Shown: in pieces, positions 12,665 to 22,045 of the stretch
Layout of the letters: the number at the start of each line of letters is the position of its first letter
How positions within the stretch are numbered: position 1 is the stretch's first letter
NCBI GenBank assembly: GCA_964036275.1
Contig: OZ038433.1
Location: 15,447,801 to 15,511,800, forward strand
Reading direction: 5' to 3'
Length of the DNA stretch: 64,000 nucleotides
Source of the DNA: Litoditis marina
Lineage: Eukaryota; Nematoda; Chromadorea; Rhabditida; Rhabditidae
Notes under the pieces: model-generated
Database searches by the model: none
Told to the model about the DNA's origin: nothing
What the model saw: only the letters and a program-made list of their open reading frames with translations
Program-made: the position numbers and the translations under genes

Positions 12665-15095
12665 AACCAGTATACACTCGGTCGCCCAGCCATTCTTATT
12701 CCTACCAAATTATGGTTTTAAATCAGTTGTATCAGTTGGAGCCAGTCTTATCCGAAACGATCGTTCAGTTGAGAAAAAATAGCAGTGCAACGCGGGATGC
12801 AACACTGAAAGTTCTTGAAAATCCAGGAATTGGCAACCTGGTGAATGTACTAGCTAGATGTACTATGTGTTTTCGTATATTTTGGTCCGTTTTATTTGAA
12901 TTGTGGTAACTCAAATATTATCATCCAACGTATCCACGAATCCACATACCCAGCTTACGGGGGCCACGCAACAGTCTTGATGCGGTAAGCAACGCGAAAT
13001 GGGTTTTTTCGTTCGCGTCTATGGTGGGGCAAAGGCAGCCATAGAGATTTGAATAATTTGTCTAGTACGGACACGGCGAAAGCCACCACAACCCATTGGG
13101 TCCGTAGCCTATTCGTTCCTGATGCTCGTTTCAGTAAGACATGAACTTCAGCCAGATCAACCAAAATATATCATACTCAAACCAGAATGATTCAAAGATA
13201 TACTGTACTACTATGGGACGGAATGTACGTGATATTCAACTGCGAATTCGTAGCGGACTGTGTAATTTTAGTTTGACTCTATATTATATTTTCAATTTAC
13301 TCGAGGCTAAATAATCGATCAAATGTCTGTACTTAAATTACTCAAACACATGCAAATAAAATCATCACAGCGTTCCTATTATGCTAGTTTGCTGAACCAA
13401 TTGTATCCAGCCAGCTACAACCAGTTTACAACCAGTATCCACCTACAACCTCAACCTGTTTAAACGATCTTGAATTTCAGAACTTCTGCTAGGACAGTTC
13501 GGCATTCATACATAAAGATATGCTATCTTCACTGTTCGTGTTCAATTTTGTCAGAAGCAAGCTAGTTATAAAACGCAAGAGAACCTATTTCGAAGGAGTG
13601 TATTTGACCAGAAACCAGCAATATTTATGATCTGTGAACAATGAACGGGAAAATACACCAATATTAATAATCCATGTGAACCCGGTAAACACTCGTGCTC
13701 ATCGAAAACGGTATATTCCATTCAGTCTCTGGCATCGTCGAGTTATCCACACAAACCAGCCATCAATCAAAACAAAACTATCCAGGAATCTCAAACATCA
13801 AGAATTCGAAACAAATTTCTGAATCGATAGAAGAGTGAAACTGGATGAAAGGAATAATTGTGGATCGAGCTGGATAGAGGTGAACTATTATGGACTGGAT
13901 GTACACGCTGGATTCAATTGGATCAACAGAGGAAAATGTGAGTTTCATTTTGTGCCTAAACTACAACATCATCTACAGTCTCCCACGAACTGACTCAGCT
14001 ATTATTCCTCGTACTGCTTTGTATATATTCAATTGGTTCTGCGCGGTTCTCTATTCCTCGTTTATCTCATAAAATACTTTCCCACGACATCCCATCTCTC
14101 TACAAAACCAGTCAAAGTAGGCTGTTTTATTATTCACCAAAAGGGCAGAAAATCAAAAATTTGGAAGTGCGAAATCATCGTAAATTACCAAATACAATCA
14201 TCACTAGTTAGAACCTATGCCGTTCACTTGTTAACAAACGTCAGTCTCACCACTTAACCTGTTTACACATTTGGTCGTCTCCAACTGTCTGTCACGCATG
14301 CAAATCAGCGTGAAATATCTGCGCGTTTTCAAACCATTCCATTCAGTATACTCTCAAAACATTCTTAGAGAATGGTCGTATACTGAACTGACATGCCAAA
14401 CATCGTTTCTACTAAGGCTGGAATAACCAGAAAATTTCATGAAATACAGAAAAACCAGCAGAAACAGTTTTCGCACCTAGGTAATTTGGACTCCACTAGT
14501 CGAAAGTTATCCCAACTCAAGCCCACATTTTCCACATCAATATGAGAAAGAAATTCATTTCTCAAAACCAGTCCAGTTCGCAATAGTAAATGCCAATAAA
14601 AAAAAACCCATTCACCCAAGACCATATTGAGTGAAATTTATTTCAAAGTTTATTTACCCTACCAAATTCATCATATCTTTCTTCCTATTATCCAAATGAG
14701 CATCCATTCAAATATCAGATCAAGCACTCGGCATTTGAACCAATTTCCATTTATGATAATATTCGTCTGGATACTATGGATATATTTGGAACATGGAAGA
14801 TACTCTTGGATTGTTCTGGATTCGACGGATGAAGTTAGAACCAATCCAGTGGCAATGTATTACGTATTTCTCCATTTGACGAGAAACCAAAATGCCAACC
14901 TGATCCAAAACTTCTATATCCAGCTAAAGAACCTCCAACATCTATGCCAGCTCCTTTTCACCTGCTGTCCTACTGATCATACACTACAATCATGAAAATC
15001 CAGGACTCAATCTATTTTCTGATATAATCTTCTTTTTTCAGCTCTCAGTTTCTTCAGGTTTCCTCCCCCGGTGAACTTACCGCAAAAGTTGGGAA
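12665..15095 (+). other. Internal region of the LTR element, no coding capacity
   Basis: This is AT-rich, non-repetitive sequence between the primer site and the 3' LTR. The longest frame, near 14,627-14,995, has 122 codons, with no protease, reverse transcriptase, integrase or zinc-knuckle motif. A short purine stretch (GTTGGGAA) immediately before 15,096 could be a weak polypurine tract. Confidence 0.7.
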
Positions 15096-15490
15096 TGTTC
15101 TGACGAACGTGATATGCTAATCGCACAGTTGTATCACATTTGCATACGACTGTGCACGTGTAATCGTCTACGTGCCAACTGGGAAGAAACGTGGCAGAGA
15201 GAAGACTACGGAGCTCACTTCTCATTATGTTCTACTCGCAACTTGTTGTTCTCTCTTAGGTCTCCTTCTGAGGCCTCCTTATTGTCTGTTCATAACTTGT
15301 AATATATGAACTAATTATCTATACACTGTTCTGTTGTCAGTTGATCCTACAAACTTGTAAGTCCATATGCAGTACAGTTATCCTAGAACTATCTTGGAAA
15401 AGAGTAAATAGAGTATTCCTAAATAGATTAATAACCGCGTGGCAGTAGTTTCAGTAGAATAATAGGCGGCATCCCACTAGCCTCCGAACA
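15096..15490 (+). repeat. 3' LTR (395 bp)
   Basis: This is the second copy of the LTR at 12,256-12,650, apparently without differences. The sequence just after it (GGGGAAGTGTGCTGG) continues the palindrome arm that was interrupted at 12,210. Confidence 0.9.
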
Positions 15491-15533
15491 GGGGAAGTGT
15501 GCTGGATTTTGATTTAACTTTTCATGTTTTTTC

Positions 15534-15841
15534 TTTGTCCAAAACCTTTGTTGTTTCAAGTTATTTTGTGTTAATTTCCAACTTTCGCAGAGCTCAAGGC
15601 TATGCGCCACTTCTCTTCACGACAGAATTTTTCGTGCAGCTGTCTTCTAAATGCTGATTCATCTTTTACGGAACTTCATTATTTTCTTCATGAGCAGTCA
15701 TTAATTTTTTTCATGAGATTTCTCTTGTTTCAACATATATTTTCTTTTTCGAGGACGAAAGATAAGATATAATTCAAGGACGAAATTGTTTAAAAAAAAT
15801 AGGATCGGCGCTAGCCGTGAAGCATAATTAAGAAAAACAGA
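15534..15841. other. Loop of the palindromic element
   Basis: About 300 bp of AT-rich sequence lies between the inverted arms 15,491-15,533 and 15,842-15,884. No open frame or RNA gene is recognised. Confidence 0.6.
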
Positions 15842-15942
15842 GAAAAAACATGAAAAGTTAAATCAAAATCCAGCACACTTTCCCCACTTCCAACACCAAA
15901 CCATCCGGAAATGAAGAGGTCACACCAAGTGCCCTCGAGTGT
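15842..15942. repeat. Right arm of the palindrome (uninterrupted)
   Basis: This is the inverted counterpart of 12,153-12,210 joined to 15,491-15,533. It reads straight through the point where the LTR element sits in the left arm. The join shows no target duplication: the interrupted arm resumes with GGGGAAGTG where this arm has GGGAAAGTG. It also forms the last part of the gag-like open frame. Confidence 0.8.
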
Positions 15943-16346
15943 AATCTCACTTTAGATTTGTCATCCAAGAGGGCACCGTCCACAGTAAACACCTCCCCAA
16001 ATCGATCATACCAACGCGAGAATGTCAGATCACTTTCAGGATCAAACACAAAGGTTGTCAGCCTTGCATTCAAGTCACTCATCAATCTTGCTGCAGTTGT
16101 TATTGGAGAACCAACATGCATATCACTACGATCATCTTTAACATTAGCAACACCACTCTGGAGAAGTCTCAACTGATCTCTTTGCAAATCCATCTGCTCT
16201 TGCTGAAGTCGCATTCTCTGTTCTTGCTGTTCTTGCTGAACTCGCATTCTCTCCTCTTGCTGTTCATGCTGAATTCTCATTCTTTCCTCTTGCTGTTCCA
16301 TTTGCTGTTGTTGTCCTTGCAAAAGCTGGACAAGAGTTTCATACAT
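15858..16346 (-). pseudogene. Truncated Ty3/gypsy-type gag
   Basis: This is a 162-residue minus-strand frame. Residues 1 to about 70 are a Q/E/R-rich coiled coil built from repeats such as QQEERMRVQQEQQ. Residues of about 90 to 135 match the retrotransposon gag style of nematode gypsy elements (FVFDPESDLTFSRWYDRFGE, then LLDDKSKVRL). Gag packages element RNA in virus-like particles. From about residue 136 the reading frame enters the palindrome arm, so the C-terminus (HSRALG onward) is not gag. The 21-bp satellite begins 6 bp upstream of the first methionine. No zinc knuckle or pol follows. It is a fragment, unlikely to be functional. Confidence 0.75.
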
Positions 16347-16351
16347 CTTGG

Positions 16352-18297
16352 GCCTTATGGAATGCAGAAAAGGCCTTATGGAATGCTGAAAAGGTTCTAA
16401 GGAATGTTAAAAAACTCTATGGAACGTGACTGTCAAGAAGGCTCTATGGAATGTTGGAAAGGCGTTATGGAATGCTAAAAAGGTTTTAAGGAATGCTAAA
16501 AAAAGGCTTTATGGAATGGGAATGCTATATATAATAAATAAGGAATGCTGAAAAAGGCTTTATGGAATGCAAAAAAATGCCTTATGGAATGCAAAAAAGG
16601 CCTTATGGAATGCAAAAAAGGCCTTATGGAATGCAAAAAACGCCTTATGGAATGCAAAAAACGCCTTATAAAATGCAGAAAATGCTCTAAGGAATGCTAA
16701 AAAAGGCTTTATGGAATGCAAAAAAGGCGTTATGGAATGCAAAAAACGCCTTATGGAATGCAAAATAGGCCTTATGGAACACACAAAAGGCCTTATGGAA
16801 TACAGAAAATGCCTTATGGAATGCAAAAAAGGCCTTATGGAATGCAGAAAAGGTCTTATGGAATGCAAAATAGGCCTTATGGAACACACAAAAGGCCTTA
16901 TGGAATGCAAAAAAAGACCTTATGGAATGCAGAAAAGGCCTTATGGAATGCAAAATAGGCCTTATGGAACACACAAAATGCCTTATGGAATGCAAAGAAG
17001 GCCTTATGGAATGCAAAATAGGCCATATGGAACACACAAAAGGCCTTATGGAATGCAGAAAAGGCCTTATGGAATGCTAAAAAGGCCTTATGGAATGCAA
17101 AAAAGGCTCTATGGAATGTTGAAAAGGCGTTCTGGAATGCTAACAAGGTTTTAAGAAATGCTAAAAAGGCTTTATGGAATGGGAATGCTATATATAATAA
17201 ATAAGGAATGCTAAAAAGGCTTTATGGAATGCAAAAATGGCCTTATGGAATGCAAGAAAGGCCTTATGGAATGCAAAAAAGGCTCTATGGAATGTTGAAA
17301 AGGCGTTATGGAATGCTAAAAAACTCTATGGAACGTGCCTGTCAAGAAGGCTCTATGGAATGTTGGAAAGGCGTTATGGAATGCTAAAAAGGTTTTAAGG
17401 AATGCTAAAAAAGGCTTTATGGAATGGGAATGCTATATATAATAAATAAGGAATGCTGAAAAAGGCTTTATGGAATGCAAAAAATGCCTTATGGAATGCA
17501 AAAAAGGCCTTATGGAATGCAAAAAAGGCCTTATGGAATGCAAAAAACGCCTTATGGAATGCAAAAAACGCCTTATAAAATGCAGAAAATGCTCTAAGGA
17601 ATGCTAAAAAAGGCTTTATGGAATGCAAAAAAGGCGTTATGGAATGCAAAAAACGCCTTATGGAATGCAAAATAGGCCTTATGGAACACACAAAAGGCCT
17701 TATGGAATACAGAAAATGCCTTATGGAATGCAAAAAAGGCCTTATGGAATGCAGAAAAGGTCTTATGGAATGCAAAATAGGCCTTATGGAACACACAAAA
17801 GGCCTTATGGAATGCAAAAAAAGACCTTATGGAATGCAGAAAAGGCCTTATGGAATGCAAAATAGGCCTTATGGAACACACAAATGCCTTATGGAATGCA
17901 AAGAAGGCCTTATGGAATGCAAAATAGGCCATATGGAACACACAAAAGGCCTTATGGAATGCAGAAAAGGCCTTATGGAATGCTAAAAAGGCCTTATGGA
18001 ATGCAAAAAAGGCTCTATGGAATGTTGAAAAGGCGTTATGGAATGCTAAAAAGGTTTTAAGGAATGCTAAAAAGGCTTTATGGAATGGATATGCTATATA
18101 TAATAAATAAGGAATGCTAAAAAAGGCTTTATGGAATGCAGAAAAGGCCTTATGGAATGCAAATTAGGCCTTATGGAACACACAAAATGCCTTATGGAAT
18201 GCAAAAAAGGCCTTATGGAATGCCAGACAGACCTCATGGAAAGCAAAAAAGGCCTTATGGAATGCCAAAAAGGCCTTATGGAATACAGAAAACAGAA
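16352..18297 (+). repeat. 21-bp satellite array 2, plus orientation
   Basis: Monomers are of the GGCCTTATGGAATGC + A-run type, with common variants GGAACACACAAAA, GGAATGCAAAATA, GGAATGCAGAAAA and GGCGTTATGGAATGCTAAAAA. A block of about 700 bp is directly duplicated at an offset of 907 bp (16,430 onward and 17,337 onward). The TATATATAATAAATAAGG junction motif occurs four times. The array abuts the gag fragment on the left and fades at about 18,297. Confidence 0.95.
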
Positions 18298-18744
18298 AGA
18301 ATCCAGCAAGTTCATACATACGGCTTCTTGCACACAGAAAAACTGCCATATGATAAACAATAAATATAAATTTACAAATTTCTACATCAGTATTGTTGTA
18401 GTGAGATCACAAGAACCACTCTGTGAATAGGCAAAATTGGAAGTTGTACGAGTACAACTAGCAAAAAGAAACCAATTAGTACAAAGTGGGGGAACCAACA
18501 AATGTGAGAGTTGTGTTTGGATTTCTGTTGCCCTGGACTGGAGCTGCTGCTGTGGACTGGATGGATGGTCGAGAGTGCTGCTGTAGGAGCCACTGGGGCT
18601 CCTGCTGCCTGCCGGGTGCTGCTCACATGATGAAGAAAGGAAGAAGAAACTCTGCATCCCCAAATAATGTAGACAAAAAGATTTTTTTACTGTTGTTCTC
18701 GCATTCTGCTGTTTTGAAACTGATTGTTGGTACGGGTCACTTCC
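18298..18744. other. Unique DNA between two inverted satellite arrays
   Basis: About 450 bp separates a plus array from a minus array. It has frames of up to about 120 codons on both strands, with no recognisable domain. I see no gene. Confidence 0.5.
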
Positions 18745-18920
18745 GCGTCCCATGTTGGAGACAGAGAGGTTCGAGTTCTATGATAGGGAGAACTCCCGCG
18801 CCCTATGTTAGATAGAGGTCTCGCGCTCTATGCTAGGGATAAGTCTGGCGCCCTATGTTGAGAAGTCTCGCGCTCTATGTTAGAGAGGGATCTCGCGCCC
18901 TATGTTAAGGAGAAGTCTCG
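18745..18920. repeat. 25-bp minisatellite (GCGCCCTATGTT...TCTC)
   Basis: About six imperfect units of 22 to 25 bp, each starting GCGCCCTATGTT or GCGCTCTATGTT and ending in TCTC or similar, follow degenerate copies. The last unit runs directly into the satellite through the shared bases GCGGCC, where the 21-bp array takes over. Confidence 0.8.
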
Positions 18921-19734
18921 CGGCCTAAGGCCTTTTGTGTGTTCCATATGGCCTATTTTGCATTCCATAAGGCCTTCTTTGCATTCCATAAGGCATTTTG
19001 TGTGTTCCATAAGGCCTATTTTGCATTCCATAAGGCCTTTTCTGCATTCCATAAGGTCTTTTTTTGCATTCCATAAGGCCTTTTGTGTGTTCCATAAGGC
19101 CTATTTTGCATTCCATAAGAACTTTTCTGCATTCCATAAGGCCTTTTTTGCATTCCATAAGGCATTTTCTGCATTCCATAAGGCCTTTTGTGTGTTCCAT
19201 AAGGCCTATTTTGCATTCCATAAGGCGTTTTTTGCATTCCATAACGCCTTTTTTGCATTCCATAAAGCCTTTTTTAGCATTCCTTAGAGCATTTTCTGCA
19301 TTTTATAAGGCGTTTTTTGCATTCCATAAGGCGTTTTTTGCATTCCATAAGGCCTTTTTTGCATTCCATAAGGCCTTTTTTGCATTCCATAAGGCATTTT
19401 TTGCATTCCATAAAGCCTTTTTCAGCATTCCTTATTTATTATATATAGCATTCCCATTCCATAAAGCCTTTTTTAGCATTCCTTAAAACCTTTTTAGCAT
19501 TCCATAACGCCTTTCCAACATTCCATAGAGCCTTCTTGACAGTCACGTTCCATAGAGTTTTTTTTAACATTCCTTAGAGCCTTTTCAGCATTCCATAAGG
19601 CCTTTTCTGCATTCCATAAGGCCTTTTTCTGCATTCCATAAGGCCTTTTTTGTGTTCCATAAGGCCTCTTTTGCATTCCATTCCATAAGGCCTTTTTTGC
19701 ATTCCACAAGGCCTTTTTGGCATTGGTTTATGGA
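18921..19734 (-). repeat. 21-bp satellite array 3, minus orientation
   Basis: This is the inverted counterpart of array 2. The order of monomer variants from 18,925 to about 19,560 matches the reverse complement of about 16,400-17,040, with a handful of substitutions. It also includes the inverted TTATTTATTATATATAGC junction near 19,432. It ends at TTTTTGGCATTGG, an edge sequence seen again near 22,040 and 59,758. Confidence 0.95.
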
Positions 19735-19950
19735 AGACATGACAATCAAAAAGTTGGTTGACCATATCAGTCGTTTGATTAAAGAAAATTAACATATTGA
19801 TATGGAGGTATCACACGGTGGTAGAAACAACTCAGAAAAAAACCATCTTCTCCTGACGCATACTCAAGATAAAAGCAAACGGAGTAATGGCAAAAGTCAC
19901 GCATAGTATCTCTCGAACTCAACAAAACACCTTGATGAGAATACTCAGGT
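19735..19950. repeat. Array-edge segment duplicated in inverted orientation 40 kb away
   Basis: From TTTATGGAAGACATGACAAT to ATGAGAATACTCAGG this segment is the reverse complement of about 59,552-59,760. The main difference is a 10-bp indel (ATCAGTCGTT region against CGTCAACC). Both copies abut satellite through the same edge, so array edge and flank were duplicated together. Confidence 0.85.
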
Positions 19951-20636
19951 GCACCGTTTGAACCAATTCGCAGAACTGCACTTTTTGATATGTTAACATC
20001 AATACCCCAGTCGTGACCCCATTTAACAAAATCGCGCGCAGCGCGAGTTGTGACAAGGGAAAACTCCCAGTTTAAGGGTTTCTACTGAATCGGTTTCTAC
20101 TTTTTGATATTTTAACATCAATACCCCAGTCGTGACCCCATTTAACAAAATCGCGCGCAGCGCGAGTTGTGACAAGGGAAAACTCCCAGTTTAAGGGTTT
20201 CTACTGAATCGATTTCGTTGAAAATTGTGGTAGACATGTGATACCTACTCAAACCCTGGCGGACCAAAAAAAAATTAGGAAAAAATTGTTTTTGTCAAAG
20301 TTATAGATGTTTTCGGAGTGTGTAATCGTGATAAGGGAAAATTCCCAGTTTAAGGGTTTCTGATGAATCGATTTTGCTGAAAATTGTGGAAGACATGTGA
20401 TACCTACTCAAACCCTGGCGGACCAAAAACAATTTGCAAAAAAAATTGTTTTAATCAAAGTTATAGACATTTTTCTAAAAGTGTCTGCGTCTCTCCATTC
20501 GGCACGCTCTCTCACTCTCTCTGTCCGGTCGATAACTCAAACTGTACTGTAACGTAGAGAAACAATTACCGATTTGCTTGAAAATTGAAATATGATGCCA
20601 ACGTGCAATTTGTTTGAATATGAAGTATTGTATTTC
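19951..20636. repeat. Direct repeats with GCGCGCAGCGCGAG core
   Basis: A 119-bp unit (19,982-20,100, TTTTTGATATGTTAACATCA onward) is repeated at 20,101-20,216. A related block, with CCCAGTTTAAGGGTTTCT and ACATGTGATACCTACTCAAA, recurs at about 20,180-20,320 and 20,330-20,470. The core ATCGCGCGCAGCGCGAG is nearly self-complementary. The element type is not identified. Confidence 0.8.
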
Positions 20637-21290
20637 TGACGTCCTTCAGGATTCTGGAGACCAGATGACGTCATTTTTGAAAAGTGCAAAGTTGACGTCA
20701 CATATATTTTCAAATGATGGTAATATCTTAGAAAGGGTCAACTAACAGTGAAACTCAATCTAGGAGTGATGTATTCTGGGATTCTGGAGACCAGATGACG
20801 TCATTTTTGAAAAGTGCAAAGTTGACGTCAGATATATTTTCAAATGTTGAAAATATCTTAAAAATGGTATATTAACGATGAAACTCTGTCTAAATATGAC
20901 GTATTCTGGAATTCAGAAGGCCAGATGACGTCAACTTTTAAAAAAATTGACGTGAAATATATTTTCAAATGCTAAAAATATCTTAAAAATGGTATAGTAA
21001 CGATGAAACTTTGTCTAAATATGACGTATTCTGGAATTCAGAAGGCCAGATGACGTCAACTTTTAAAAAAATTAACGTCACATATATTTTCAAATGCTGA
21101 AAATATCTTAAAAATGGTATATTAACGATGAAACTTTGTCCAAATATGACGTATTCTGGGATTCGGAAGGGCAGACGACAAAAGTTTTTAGAACTGCAAT
21201 GTTGACGTCATATTTTTTCGAATGACGGTAATTTCAAAAGTTTCTAGAACTGCAATGTTGACGTCATATTTTTTCGAATGACGGTTGACA
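20637..21290. repeat. 125-130 bp tandem repeat carrying TGACGTCA sites
   Basis: Five successive units start at the GATTCTGGAGACCAGATGACG-type motif, spaced 130, 130, 125 and 125 bp. Early units hold two perfect TGACGTCA palindromes about 27 bp apart. I find eight in all, at about 20,666, 20,693, 20,796, 20,823, 20,926, 21,051, 21,203 and 21,259. Units diverge from left to right, and the last is partly duplicated (TTTCTAGAACTGCAATG twice). The palindrome is the classical full cAMP-response element bound by CREB/ATF bZIP factors. Whether it acts here is unknown. Confidence 0.85.
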
Positions 21291-21370
21291 AGTGGTTCAT
21301 TGAGAGAACAATTTTATCTGCACCGTACAGATCAAACTGCATACCTACGGCATGTATACAAAAAGAGAAA

Positions 21371-21899
21371 AATTCATGAAAAAGTGGGGGCCCAACGACT
21401 GTGAGATTTGTCTTCTGCTGTGCGCCCCTTAGACAGCTACTCTAAAATGGAGCAGCTACTGCTACAAAAACCGAAAAATAATTATATACTCAAGTATAAC
21501 TGTTCATCACAAACATACAAAAGTCGTAAAATATTTTTTCAAACCTGTATACTAGAATCTACAAATCACAGATGTTAACTCAACGTAGTCAATTGTAAAT
21601 TTTCTGGTGTTGCGAAAAAAGGTTTGCAGTTTTTTGTCGACTTCAACTCTAGGTGCTACGCTTGTCATATTATTCAACAGTTGTTCTCTCTTTCGCAGCT
21701 GTGATTTGTAGATTCTAGTATACAGGTTTGAAAAAATATTTTACGACTTTTGTATGTTTGTGATGAACAGTTATACTTGAGTATATAATTATTTTTCGGT
21801 TTTTGTAGCAGTAGCTGCTCCATTTTAGAGTAGCTGTCTAAGGGGCGCACAGCAGAAGACAAATCTCACAGTCGTTGGGCCCCCACTTTTTCATGAATT
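21371..21899. repeat. Perfect 201-bp inverted repeat (foldback element)
   Basis: Bases 21,371-21,571 (AATTCATGAAAAAGTGG onward) are the exact reverse complement, as far as I can read, of 21,699-21,899. A 127-bp loop separates them. Transcription across it would give a long hairpin RNA. I see no target duplication next to the ends. It could be a foldback DNA transposon, a hairpin small-RNA locus or an assembly artefact. Confidence 0.9.
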
Positions 21900-22045
21900 G
21901 TCAATTGACTTTTGTAAAGCTCTGCGTAGTTCACAACTGTTATTTTCATCAAACACCCCATAAACTTTGACATCATCAGCAAACATTACCACACTGTAAT
22001 GTGTGCCTTTTCAACAGTTGTGGTAGATCACAAGTATAAACCAAT

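Larger units (their letters stand above)
12211..15490 (+). mobile_element. Non-autonomous LTR retrotransposon (LARD/TRIM-like)
   Basis: Two 395-bp direct repeats starting TGTTCTGACG and ending CCGAACA flank about 2.4 kb. They look identical by eye. A primer site complementary to the 3' end of tRNA-Gly(GCC) directly follows the left LTR. The internal region has no gag or pol-like frame and its longest frame is about 120 codons without recognisable motifs. The element must therefore rely on proteins supplied by another element. Identical LTRs indicate a recent insertion, because both derive from one template. A 45-bp duplication of the LTR start, at 12,211-12,255, precedes the left LTR. Confidence 0.85.
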
